Of a stretch of 64,000 bases of DNA, positions 26,441 to 34,406 are shown piece after piece. The notes below the pieces were generated by a model, which was not told the origin of the DNA, did no database searches, and worked only from the letters and a program-made list of their open reading frames with translations. How positions within the stretch are numbered: the stretch's first letter is position 1; each line of letters begins with the position of its first letter. This DNA is from Actinotalea endophytica (GTDB lineage: Bacteria; Actinomycetota; Actinomycetes; Actinomycetales; Cellulomonadaceae). The stretch lies in contig NZ_JAOVZU010000001.1 in NCBI RefSeq assembly GCF_025717005.1, positions 1 to 64,000 on the forward strand. The letters run 5' to 3'. The position numbers were made by a program, and so were the translations under genes.

Positions 26441-26827
26441 ATGGCGCGCAACGTGCTCGGTGGTGAGCTCGAGCTGTGCGGGGTGGACCCCCTCACCGGC
26501 TTCTACCGTGACGGCAGCTGCCAGACCGGACCCGAGGACATCGGCAGCCACACAGTGTGCGCCGTGGTGACCGCCGAGTTCCTCGCCCATCAGCGATCGA
26601 TCGGGAACGACCTCGTCACCCCGGCACCCCAGTACCGCTTCCCGGGACTGGTCCCGGGAGATCGCTGGTGCGTCACGGCCCGCAACTGGCTCCGTGCTCA
26701 CGCCGACGGCGCGGCGGCACCCGTGGTGCTCGCCGCAACCCACGAGCGGACCCTCGAGGTGGTCCCCATCGAGGTGCTGCAGCTCTACGCCGTCGACGTC
26801 CCCGAGGACCCGAGCAGTCTCGTCTGA
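26441..26827 (+). CDS. DUF2237 family protein
   Basis: The protein has 128 residues and matches DUF2237: RNVLGGELELCGVDPLTGFYRDGSC at the start, a DIGSHTVCAVVTAEFL block, RFPGLVPGDRWCVTARNW, then APVVLAATHERTLEVVP. The conserved cysteines suggest metal binding or a thiol role, but the function is unknown. ATG 26441 is four bases after the HNH stop and lies six bases after GATACT, so it may be read both from the SOS promoter and from its own. Confidence 0.9.
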   Translation: MARNVLGGELELCGVDPLTGFYRDGSCQTGPEDIGSHTVCAVVTAEFLAHQRSIGNDLVTPAPQYRFPGLVPGDRWCVTARNWLRAHADGAAAPVVLAATHERTLEVVPIEVLQLYAVDVPEDPSSLV

Positions 26828-26894
26828 CGCACCGTTCACTCGGTCGGCGCTCGCCACCTGGGCCCAATTGGCTTCGGCGGGCAGGTCACACAGG

Positions 26895-26927
26895 GGAGAA
26901 TCTCCGGTGAACCGGGAGTGACCCGGT
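26895..26927 (+). promoter_or_regulatory. Hairpin-rich 5' leader
   Basis: Three adjacent inverted repeats precede the gene at 26940: GGAGAATCTCC, CCGGTGAACCGG and ACCGGG/CCCGGT around AGTGA (26911-26927). The last two share bases and would be mutually exclusive. The shine-like purine block AGGGGGAG follows directly. It could be a small attenuator; it matches no riboswitch I recognise. Confidence 0.4.
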
Positions 26928-26939
26928 CAGGGGGAGACC

Positions 26940-27452
26940 ATGCCGAACCAGCCGCCGATGCCCAATCCGTCGTACCCAGCGCCGGCGTCATACCCGGCGC
27001 CGTACGCACCCGTGGTGCTCGTCCCGCAGCAGAGCGGCGGCATGCGCGTGCTTCGCCTGCTGCTCGCGGCGGTGCTCGCCCTCGCGTGGGTGTCGGACAC
27101 CCTCCGCGAGCAGGCGCTCGCCAGCGGCGGATGGCACGTCGGGTGGGCGGGCCTCGCCGGACTCGTCACGCTCGTGCTGCTGATCACCGGGCCACAGCCG
27201 CGGTGGGCCACGAAGTGGGCGTGGTTCTGGCTGCTCGGCGTCGGGCCGATGACCGTGGTGTTCCTGCTGGTCGAGCCGGTGCCCGTCTGGCAGGAGAGCC
27301 CGGCGTACACGCGCCCCTGGCGTCTCACCGGAGGCTGGGCGTTCCTGCTCGCCCTGTTCTCGGGGCTCATCTTCAGCGCGATCTCGGCCATGGTCGTCAC
27401 GCCGTGGCTGGACTTCATGCGCTTCGGCTACCTGGGCATCGCGATCCCCTGA
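26940..27452 (+). CDS. Proline-rich N-terminus membrane protein
   Basis: The protein has 170 residues. A Pro/Ala/Tyr-rich head of about 30 residues is followed by four predicted helices, including LRLLLAAVLALAWVSD and WAGLAGLVTLVLLIT. The final segment reads LFSGLIFSAISAMVVTPWLD. No family is recognised. The ATG follows AGGGGGAG closely, and a hairpin-rich leader precedes it. Confidence 0.7.
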   Translation: MPNQPPMPNPSYPAPASYPAPYAPVVLVPQQSGGMRVLRLLLAAVLALAWVSDTLREQALASGGWHVGWAGLAGLVTLVLLITGPQPRWATKWAWFWLLGVGPMTVVFLLVEPVPVWQESPAYTRPWRLTGGWAFLLALFSGLIFSAISAMVVTPWLDFMRFGYLGIAIP

Positions 27453-27552
27453 GCCGACGCGCCCGCGTCACCCGCATCGCCCGCGTCGGGCCGCCCTCTC
27501 GCGTCCCCGTTCGCCGCCCCTACCGCCCTCGCTCGGCGGCCGGCCGCCGCCC

Positions 27553-27933
27553 TCACCTGGGTCGCGCGGCCCGTACTCCGAGCGCTGCCGTCGCGAGGCC
27601 GACCGTGCCGAACACGAGCTCCGTGGTGCTGACCTCGCGCAGCCAGGCCGCCTCGGCGCACAGCCACCCGACCATCGCGACACCCGCCACGACGGCTGTC
27701 AGGCCCGAGCGCTCGTCGCGGCGCCAGGTCCGCGCGGCCAGCGCCGAGTAGGGCGCCCCGACTGCCGCGGTCAGCAGCACCCCGCCGAGCACCGGGGACT
27801 GCAACGGCAGACGGTCGTGCAGGCCGACCAGGTAGGGATCCGCGCCGGTGGCCAACCCGATCGCGCCGCCGATCGCCGATGCTGCGACCAGACCCGCGCC
27901 CACTGCCGCCACCCGATGCCACATGGCGTACAT
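27553..27933 (-). CDS. Small four-helix membrane protein
   Basis: The product is 126 residues from ATG 27933, or 123 from ATG 27924, which has AGGA eight bases upstream. Helices include VAAVGAGLVAASAIGGAIGLA, GGVLLTAAVGAPYSALAA and LTAVVAGVAMVGWLCAEAAW. No family is recognised. Codon use fits a real gene. It is followed upstream by a 439-bp gap holding the 32-bp array. Confidence 0.6.
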   Translation of the reverse strand: MYAMWHRVAAVGAGLVAASAIGGAIGLATGADPYLVGLHDRLPLQSPVLGGVLLTAAVGAPYSALAARTWRRDERSGLTAVVAGVAMVGWLCAEAAWLREVSTTELVFGTVGLATAALGVRAARPR

Positions 27934-28134
27934 CCTGGCGTCCACCGCGTCGGCGCAGGAGCCGTTCCGCGCGCGATCACGCCGACGGCCCACGGCACCA
28001 CCGGGCGAGTGTCGCCACGCGACCACGGCAGGCCGGCTCACCTCGGCGCCGGAGCCCACGACCCCGCGCCAGGCGCCGAGACCACCGGCACTCCAGTGCG
28101 CCGACACATCACGGCACCGAGCCCACCGGCCAAG

Positions 28135-28322
28135 ACACGCGGGCCCACCGGCCACCACCGGCCAACGCACCCGAGCCCACCAGCCACCACCGGCCAACGC
28201 ACCCGAGCCCACCAGCCACCACCGGCCAACGCACCCGAGCCCACCAGCCACCACCGGCCAACGCACCCGAGCCCACCCGCCACCACCGGCCAACGCACCC
28301 GAGCCCACCCGCCAACGCACCC
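28135..28322. repeat. 32-bp tandem repeat, about six units
   Basis: CCGAG marks each unit at 28171, 28203, 28235, 28267 and 28299, an exact 32-bp period, with a shortened unit before and after. The unit includes CCACCACCGGCCAACGCACC. Units are contiguous, without spacers. The array occupies the gap 27934-28372, next to the 3' end of the beta-propeller gene. Nothing else is seen there. Confidence 0.9.
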
Positions 28323-28372
28323 GAGTGGGCGACGGAGAGTCCTCCGCCGCCCACTCGCTCAGCGCTCGGCGC

Positions 28373-30049
28373 TCAGTGCCTCGAGGTCTCCACCGAGAAC
28401 AACGTGGTGGTGCCGGAGACCTCGTTCGCCACGGCCAGCATCGGACGCCGGCTCGGTGACGCGCCCGCGGGCAGGAACGTCACACCCTCGGGGCCCAGGT
28501 CACCGGCGGCGGCGAGCGCACCGCCGTCCTCGACCGAGACCGAGAAGTCGCGGTTGTTGACGTAGGTGACGAAGCTCGCGTGCCGCGGGTCGGTCACGTC
28601 GTAGACGATCACGCCGCCGACTCTCTCGAACCCGACGAAGGCGTACGTGCGGCCACCGACCTTGCCGACCGAGACGCCCTCGGGCTCGGGGCCCTTGTCG
28701 TCCGAACGGTTCTCGAAGCCCGACTCGGTGTGGTTGGAGTTGAAGAAGTCCGGGATCGCCGCTGCGGTCACCTCTTCGAACTCCGAACCGGAGTCGTAGA
28801 CGAGCTCGCCGTCGGTGGTCCAGATCGAGAAGCTCCGCGCACCGAACGTGTAGAGGTTCTCGTAGCACGTGCCGTCCGCCGACAGGCCGGACGCGGTCGT
28901 GACGTTCAGCCTGCCGAGGTCCGCGTTCCCGGTCAGGCCGGCCAGCGGCGAGTCCGCGCAGATCGGCGCGAGGCCGTCGTCGCCGAGGTCCTTGACCCGT
29001 GCCCCCTCGACGTAGTCGCCCCACTCGCGGGCGTCGCCCTCGTTCGCCGTGACCAGGTAGGTCCGGCCACGCACCGTGTAGGTCGCGATCGAGTCGGGCA
29101 TGTACAGGCCGCGCAGGCCGTCGAACGTGCGCAGGTCGACCACACCGTCCTTGTCGGAGGGGTCGAGCGGCGTGGTGCCCCAGTCCTTGTAGCCGAGGGG
29201 CATGATCCGGGTCACCTTCGCACGCGCGAGGTCCACCACGGCGATCGCGTTGTTCTCCTGCAAGGTCACGTACGCCGTCGAGCCGGAGATCGCGACATAC
29301 TCCGGCTCGAGGTTGGCCGACACGGGGAACTCCGTGTTCACCTCGGGTCCGAACACCCGCACCCCGTCCGGCAGCGCGTCCTCGAACGCGTGGAAGTCCG
29401 CCGTGCGCACCATCGACTGCCGCACGTGCAGGTGCCGCACCGACGCCGGGAGGCGGACCACCGACACGCTGCCTTCCGGGTCCACGGCGTAGTCGTCGCT
29501 CGGCTCCGCCTCGTTCGCGACGACCGCGACGCGACCGTTGTCGGAGAGCGCCACCATGTCCGGCAGCGCACCGACCCGCAGCGCACCGAGCACGCGGAGC
29601 CGCGACGCGTCGAACAGCACCAGCCAGCCCGGATCGGTCTTGACGCTCGACTCCACAGCGATCACGCCGAGACCGTCCGTGCGGACCGCGACCGAGTTCG
29701 CGACCGCCCCCGCCGGGATGCTCGAGCCGTCCGCCGCCTCGACCCCCGCGGTGTCGATCTCGCCGACCTTGGACATGGCCGACGCGTCGATCACCTCGAT
29801 CCGACCGAGCTGGGCGTTGACGGTGAACAGCCGGTTCGTGCGCGCGTGGTACGCGACGATCTCCTGCGCGGACTCGTCGAAGATCCCGGTCTCGTACGAC
29901 GCGGTGGGAGTGACGGCCAGCCGCGCACCGGGCGCGGAGTACGTGATCGGGTCAGGCACCGGGTCGGCCGCGGACGCGACACCGGCACCCCCCACGCACA
30001 GAGCAACACTGCCGAGGCCGACACCGGCCCGGCGAAGAACGGATCGCAT
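28373..30049 (-). CDS. Secreted choice-of-anchor I family beta-propeller protein
   Basis: This 558-residue secreted protein has an N-terminal signal peptide cleaved near ASA-AD. The body matches the 'choice-of-anchor I' propeller family: a YETGIFDESAQEIVAYHART start, ANEAEPSDDYAVDPEGSVSV, LEPEYVAISGSTAYVTLQE, and a late KGPEPEGVSVGKVGGRTYAF blade. Relatives are extracellular and some sit beside alkaline phosphatases or nucleases. No sorting motif or membrane anchor follows. The ATG is preceded by GAGGAGAG. Confidence 0.9.
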   Translation of the reverse strand: MRSVLRRAGVGLGSVALCVGGAGVASAADPVPDPITYSAPGARLAVTPTASYETGIFDESAQEIVAYHARTNRLFTVNAQLGRIEVIDASAMSKVGEIDTAGVEAADGSSIPAGAVANSVAVRTDGLGVIAVESSVKTDPGWLVLFDASRLRVLGALRVGALPDMVALSDNGRVAVVANEAEPSDDYAVDPEGSVSVVRLPASVRHLHVRQSMVRTADFHAFEDALPDGVRVFGPEVNTEFPVSANLEPEYVAISGSTAYVTLQENNAIAVVDLARAKVTRIMPLGYKDWGTTPLDPSDKDGVVDLRTFDGLRGLYMPDSIATYTVRGRTYLVTANEGDAREWGDYVEGARVKDLGDDGLAPICADSPLAGLTGNADLGRLNVTTASGLSADGTCYENLYTFGARSFSIWTTDGELVYDSGSEFEEVTAAAIPDFFNSNHTESGFENRSDDKGPEPEGVSVGKVGGRTYAFVGFERVGGVIVYDVTDPRHASFVTYVNNRDFSVSVEDGGALAAAGDLGPEGVTFLPAGASPSRRPMLAVANEVSGTTTLFSVETSRH

Positions 30050-30185
30050 CAGGGCTCTCCTCGAGGAGGGGGAGGGACGCTGCGAACGTAGGGCGGCCAG
30101 GTGTCGGCCGATCTTGCTGCCCGGTGTCGGGATGCCGAACGACTGCCGAACAGTCGGCGACCCGACGGCTGCCGGTGCCGACTCG

Positions 30186-30479
30186 TCAGCGACCCAGCGG
30201 GCTCCAGCGCGAGCCCCAACGGCGCGTGACCCGCGCGACCTCGACCTCGACGAGCTCCTCGGTGCGATCGACGACGGCGCGCGCGACTCCCGCGGCGCTC
30301 GCGTCGTCGCCCGCCTCGAACCGCACCGTCACGCGCGGGGCGCCGCGGACGATCCCGATGTCTGCCGCCTCGACCGCAGTGTGCTCGCGCGCCGCAGCGG
30401 ACGCCGCAGGCAGCACGTCGGCAGGGTCGGCGCCGGCGTGCATCAGCCCGAGCGCCATCACGACACGGTAGGACGGCAC
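30186..30479 (-). CDS. Hypothetical protein, 97 residues
   Basis: I recognise no family. The sequence has a helical first half (ALGLMHAGADPADVLPAASA) and a beta-rich middle (RGAPRVTVRFEAGDD, RTEELVEVEVARVT). It ends in a basic, tryptophan-containing tail. GTG 30479 lies six bases after TACCGT with no Shine-Dalgarno sequence. This leaderless layout supports expression. It is divergent from the gene at 30558. Confidence 0.6.
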   Translation of the reverse strand: MPSYRVVMALGLMHAGADPADVLPAASAAAREHTAVEAADIGIVRGAPRVTVRFEAGDDASAAGVARAVVDRTEELVEVEVARVTRRWGSRWSPLGR

Positions 30480-30557
30480 CCCGGAACGGTAGCCCGAGCA
30501 TGCGACTGACCGGCCGCGGGCTTGGCGTCCGGACCCGTGGCGCGCCAGGCTTGAGCC

Positions 30558-31019
30558 ATGCAGCCCGGCGCCACCTCCTTGCCGACACCGTTCACCGCGG
30601 AGCAGATCAAGCACGCCTGCCCCGCCGGGCGCACCCTGCGGATGCTCGTCGAGCAGGCGGGCGAGCCGCCGCAACGACAGGTCAACCGCTTCGACGAGGT
30701 CGACGAGGGCGGCTGCGTCATCGAGAGCTGGGCCGAGCGACCCGACGGCAGCCGCACACCTGCTGAGCGCACCGACGCGACCTGGGTCGAGCTCCAGATG
30801 CACGGCTCGTTCCCCGCCGACCGCACCGAGCACGAGCGGGTGCTGCTCACCACGCCGCTCGGCGAGCTGCTGTGCGACCGGTACACGGTCACCGGAGAGA
30901 AGGTCATGACCTACTGGTTCGACGTGGGCCGCCCCGGCATGCCGGTCCTCTACGAGCACCGCACGGGCGACGACCCCGAGCTGACCGTCACGGTCCTCTC
31001 CGACGAGGTGGTGTCGTGA
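30558..31019 (+). CDS. Hypothetical protein, 153 residues
   Basis: No family is recognised. The protein is soluble and beta-rich, with RQVNRFDEVDEGGCVIESWAE, TTPLGELLCDRYTVTGEKVM and a final LTVTVLSDEVVS. ATG 30558 lacks a clear ribosome binding site. Its stop overlaps the next gene's GTG start as GTGA, so the two are an operon and are probably made in fixed ratio. Confidence 0.7.
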   Translation: MQPGATSLPTPFTAEQIKHACPAGRTLRMLVEQAGEPPQRQVNRFDEVDEGGCVIESWAERPDGSRTPAERTDATWVELQMHGSFPADRTEHERVLLTTPLGELLCDRYTVTGEKVMTYWFDVGRPGMPVLYEHRTGDDPELTVTVLSDEVVS

Positions 31020-31480
31020 CCCGCGCCTGGTACGCCTGCACCGCGACCGGTTCGCCCGACGCGTTCGCGCTCGCCATCCTCGAGACGATCCGGCCGTACG
31101 CACTGATCGCCGAGGCACGGATCGACGACGACTTCGCCGGCGCCCCCGCCGACGCGGTCCAGGCGTTCGAGGAGCTGGTCGAACCGCGCACCACGTGGCA
31201 GCGGACGGTCGCGCAGCTGCGCCGCGGTCACCCCGTCGCACGCGTGCACGTCACCGACGACGACGACTGGGCCCGGTTGCTCGCGTGCGCGGCCTGGGTG
31301 CACACCGTCGAGGCGATCGAGAGCGGTCAGGCGAGCGTCGCCCGGATGACCGATCGCGGGCACCTCGCGGTGGTGCACCTGCCGGAGGAGGGTGTGTTCG
31401 AGCTCCAGGCCGCCCTGCGCGGCGTCGGAACGCTGCGCGAGCTCAAGGACAACGCCGGGTGGTGGAGCCTGAAGCGCTAG
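31016..31480 (+). CDS. Hypothetical protein, 154 residues
   Basis: No family is recognised. The protein is soluble, acidic in the first half (ARIDDDFAGAPADAVQAFEE) and ends WWSLKR. GTG 31016 overlaps the upstream stop. The TAG stop shares a CTAG palindrome with the stop of the converging gene at 31477. Function is not inferable. Confidence 0.7.
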   Translation: MTRAWYACTATGSPDAFALAILETIRPYALIAEARIDDDFAGAPADAVQAFEELVEPRTTWQRTVAQLRRGHPVARVHVTDDDDWARLLACAAWVHTVEAIESGQASVARMTDRGHLAVVHLPEEGVFELQAALRGVGTLRELKDNAGWWSLKR

Positions 31481-31929
31481 ATCAGCTCGCGGGCCTGGGC
31501 GGACCAGGTCGGCAGGCTCGGCGCGAGCCGCACGTTCGCGGCGGAGAGTGCAGCGCGGAGGGTGTCCTCGTCCGCCTCCGCGAGCGCAGCGAAGGTCGTC
31601 AGACCCGCGGCCACGAGCGCCGCGCCGATCTTGGGTCCGATGCCCTCGATGCGGGTGAGGTCATCGGCCGACGCAGGCTCGGCGGGGGCCGGGGAAGCGG
31701 ACGACGCAGGCTCGGTCGGAGCCGGGCCGGGCGAAGGCGAAGGCTCGGGCGCGGGCTCTGCGTCGGCGGTGGGCTCGGGCGCGGGCTCCGGGGACGGCAC
31801 CGGCTCCCAGGGCTCGTGACCGACCTCCGTCCACGCGTCGTCGTCCCGCAGGACGCGCCACGCCCACGCGGCACCCCCTCCGATCAGGACGAGGAGCAGG
31901 ATGAACCAGCCGCGGCGATGACGTGCCAT
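31477..31929 (-). CDS. Membrane-anchored helix-hairpin-helix protein
   Basis: The protein has 150 residues. One N-terminal membrane helix (GWFILLLVLIGGGAAWAW) is followed by a Pro/Glu/Ala-rich spacer. The C-terminal module LTRIEGIGPKIGAALVAAG with TTFAALAEADEDTLRAAL is a helix-hairpin-helix of the DUF4332 / ribosomal L21-associated type. Such modules can bind DNA, so it may tether nucleic acid at the membrane; this is inference. ATG 31929 has a weak upstream context. Confidence 0.78.
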   Translation of the reverse strand: MARHRRGWFILLLVLIGGGAAWAWRVLRDDDAWTEVGHEPWEPVPSPEPAPEPTADAEPAPEPSPSPGPAPTEPASSASPAPAEPASADDLTRIEGIGPKIGAALVAAGLTTFAALAEADEDTLRAALSAANVRLAPSLPTWSAQARELI

Positions 31930-31999
31930 GCACCAATCCAACCATCCGACTGCAGGACACGTGCTGGAGCGACGCCGCGCACGCACTACCGTTCGCGCC

Positions 32000-32944
32000 A
32001 TGCCACCCACCGCGCACGGCACCCGACTCGCGAGCGGCCTGACGTTCGCGCTGGTGTCGTCCGTCTCGTTCGGCACCTCCGGCACACTCGCACGCGGCCT
32101 ACTCGACACCGGCTGGTCACCCGGTGCGGCAACGCTCGTTCGAGTTCTCGTCGCGGCGCTCATCGTGGCGCCGGCAGGGTTGATCGCGCTGCGCGGTCAG
32201 TGGCGGCTGCTGCGCGCGAACCTCGGCGTCGTGCTGCTGTACGGAGTCCTTGCCGTGGCGGGCGCTCAGTTCTGCTACTTCGCGGCCGTGCAGTACATGC
32301 AGGTGGGCCCCGCGCTGCTGATCGAGTACACCGCACCGGCCGCGGTCGTGCTGTGGATGTGGTTCCGGCACCGGCAGCGACCGACCGGTCTGACGATCGG
32401 CGGGGCGGCGCTCGCCGGGGTGGGCCTGCTCCTCGTCCTGAACCTCGGAGCGGTGTCCCCGGCCGGTGTCGCATGGGCCCTGGGCGCGATGGTCGGCGCC
32501 GCGACGTACTTCGTGCTGTCCGCGGACACGGCTCTGCCACCGCTGACGCTCGCCGGCGGCGGTCTGCTGGTCGGCGCCGCGACGCTGGGCACGCTCGGGG
32601 CCATCGGGCTGTTGCCGATGACGGCCAGCACCGCCGACGCGGTCTACAACGACCGAACCGTGGCGTTCTGGGTGCCGGTGCTCGCGCTGGGCGTGGTCTC
32701 GGCGGCCGTCGCGTACACCACCGGCATCGCCGCGGCTCGGCGCCTCGGCTCGAGGCTGGCGAGCTTCGTCGCCCTCACCGAGGTGCTCGCGGCGATCCTG
32801 GCGGCCTGGCTCGTGCTCGGTGAGGTGCCCCGTCCGATCCAGCTGCTCGGCGGCATCCTCGTGGTCGCCGGCGTCGTGGTGGTGCGGCTCGGGGAGGCGC
32901 GACCGGTCGAGGTCGTCGGCGCCGTCCCGGAGCTTGCGCCGTAA
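32000..32944 (+). CDS. EamA/RhaT family DMT transporter
   Basis: This 314-residue protein has ten predicted helices arranged as two EamA repeats. The first contains SSVSFGTSGTLARGLL. The second ends in FVALTEVLAAILAAWLVLGEVPRPIQLLGGILV, the most conserved stretch of the family. It is a metabolite or amino-acid exporter by family. ATG 32000 follows TACCGT by seven bases (leaderless pattern). Confidence 0.92.
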   Translation: MPPTAHGTRLASGLTFALVSSVSFGTSGTLARGLLDTGWSPGAATLVRVLVAALIVAPAGLIALRGQWRLLRANLGVVLLYGVLAVAGAQFCYFAAVQYMQVGPALLIEYTAPAAVVLWMWFRHRQRPTGLTIGGAALAGVGLLLVLNLGAVSPAGVAWALGAMVGAATYFVLSADTALPPLTLAGGGLLVGAATLGTLGAIGLLPMTASTADAVYNDRTVAFWVPVLALGVVSAAVAYTTGIAAARRLGSRLASFVALTEVLAAILAAWLVLGEVPRPIQLLGGILVVAGVVVVRLGEARPVEVVGAVPELAP

Positions 32945-32952
32945 CGGCGGAG

Positions 32953-33105
32953 TCCGCTGGTCGGGGTCCGGCCGCACCGGGGCGGCGAAACCGGCTGGTC
33001 GGGTTCGGCCGCACCGGGGCCGCGAAACCGGCTGGTCGGGGTCCGGGCGCACCAGGGCCGCGAAACCGGCTGGTCGGGGTCCGGGCGCACCAGGCCCGCA
33101 GTTTC
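32953..33105. repeat. About 38-bp tandem repeat, four units
   Basis: GCTGGTCGGGG begins units at 32956, 32994, 33031 and 33069 (38, 37 and 38 bp). The units also share CGCACCRGGGCCGCGAAACC. The array begins right after the EamA stop codon in the 265-bp gap before the next gene. Confidence 0.88.
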
Positions 33106-33209
33106 GGCAGATCAGAGCTCCGGCGCACCGGAGTCGCAGCCTCGGCGGGTCTCGTCGGGGCGCACAGGTGTCGGCGGGGTGTGCTGAACTGACGCCACGA
33201 GGAGGCGAG

Positions 33210-33647
33210 ATGGAGTTCGGCAGCGTCGTGGAGGCAACCGGCGGCAGCACCACCGGCATCCCGGTCCCGGATCAGGTCGTGCGCGAGCTCGGCAAGCGGG
33301 CCGCCGTCGTCGTCGCGGTCGGCGGCCACGAGTTCCGCACCACATTCGGCACGCGAGGCGGTCGCGCCCTCATCCCGCTGAGCGCCGCGCACCGGACAGC
33401 AGCCGGCGTTGCGGCGGGTGACGAAGTCCTGGTCCACCTCACGGCCGACACCGCGCCCCGAACCGTCGAGGTACCCGAGGACCTCGCGGCTGCGATCGCA
33501 GCCTCGCCGACCGCGAGCGACGCGTGGCAGCGGCTCGCACCCTCGCACCGCAAGGAGCACGTGCGTGCCGTCGAGGCGGCGAAGAAGCCGGAGACCCGGA
33601 GCCGGCGGATCGCCGCAGCGATCACGAAGCTGGAGTCATCACCCTGA
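33210..33647 (+). CDS. DUF1905 / YdeI (OmdA) family protein
   Basis: The protein has 145 residues. The N-terminal DUF1905 domain (TTGIPVPDQVVRELG, then GHEFRTTFGTRGGRALIPLS, then GDEVLVHL) is followed by a YdeI/OmdA-like helix pair (WQRLAPSHRKEHVRAVEAAK, then TRSRRIAAAITKL). The role of the family is unclear. ATG 33210 follows GAGGAGG. The ogt gene overlaps its stop. Confidence 0.9.
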   Translation: MEFGSVVEATGGSTTGIPVPDQVVRELGKRAAVVVAVGGHEFRTTFGTRGGRALIPLSAAHRTAAGVAAGDEVLVHLTADTAPRTVEVPEDLAAAIAASPTASDAWQRLAPSHRKEHVRAVEAAKKPETRSRRIAAAITKLESSP

Positions 33648-34132
33648 GACGCGTCGTCGCGAGCGGTGTCGGCCCCCTGCTGCTCGAGGCCGACGGCCCC
33701 CGCGTGCGCCGGATCACGTTCCTCGGGCCCGAGCAGGCCGAGGCCGCGCGCACCGCGGCCGCGTCCGCACCCGAGGAGTCGCCGCTCGAAGAAGCGCTGC
33801 TGGACGAGACCGCGCGGCAGCTCGCCGAGTACTTCGCGGGCGAACGCGAGGAGTTCGCGCTGCCCCTCGCGCCACGCGGCAGCGAGTTCCAGCGCTCGGT
33901 CTGGCGCGCTCTCGCCGACGTGCCGTACGGCACCACGATCACCTACGGAGAGCTCGCCGCGCGTGTCGGCGCGTCCGCCCGGGCGGTCGGGGTCGCACTC
34001 GGCCAGAACCCGATCGTGATCGTGCTGCCGTGTCACCGGGTGATCGGCGCTGACGGCGGGCTCACCGGATTCGGCGGCGGGGTGGAACGCAAGGAGACCC
34101 TGCTCGCGCTCGAGGGGTCGGCACTGCTCTGA
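33644..34132 (+). CDS. ogt: Methylated-DNA--protein-cysteine methyltransferase
   Basis: This suicide repair enzyme takes O6-alkyl groups from guanine onto its active-site cysteine (IVLPCHRVIG). FQRSVWRALADVPYGTTITYGELA and GFGGGVERKETLLALEG complete the family pattern. No ATG, GTG or TTG lies near the domain start. CTG 33644 has GGAG eight bases upstream and overlaps the preceding stop as CTGA, so I take it as the start (162 residues). The alternative is GTG 33524, which would overlap the upstream gene by 124 bases. Confidence 0.88.
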   Translation: MRRVVASGVGPLLLEADGPRVRRITFLGPEQAEAARTAAASAPEESPLEEALLDETARQLAEYFAGEREEFALPLAPRGSEFQRSVWRALADVPYGTTITYGELAARVGASARAVGVALGQNPIVIVLPCHRVIGADGGLTGFGGGVERKETLLALEGSALL

Positions 34133-34406
34133 GGATCGCCGGCGGTGGGCGTCGATCGCCGCCCGGGCGCAGCACGATGCGGCCCCGGCGTCGCGCCGGA
34201 GCCTGTCGAGCGTCAGGCGCCCGCCCCCGCTCATCGCCAAGACTGGCAGCCGAACGTCACGCGGGCGGGGCGGGACGGTAACGAGCGGGTGACCTGCGAC
34301 GCAGCACGTTTCGTCGTCGTGAAATCCTTCGCCGTAACCTGCCCAGGCGCCCGAACGCGACGTACGCTCGCCTAGCCCGCCACCCGCTCCCGACGACGGG
34401 AGCCTC

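Noticed and set aside
26880-26940. A known riboswitch upstream of the membrane protein gene
   Set aside because: The hairpins do not match any conserved riboswitch core I recognise.
28135-28322. Possible CRISPR array of 32-bp repeats
   Set aside because: Units are directly contiguous with no unique spacers, and no cas gene lies in the window.
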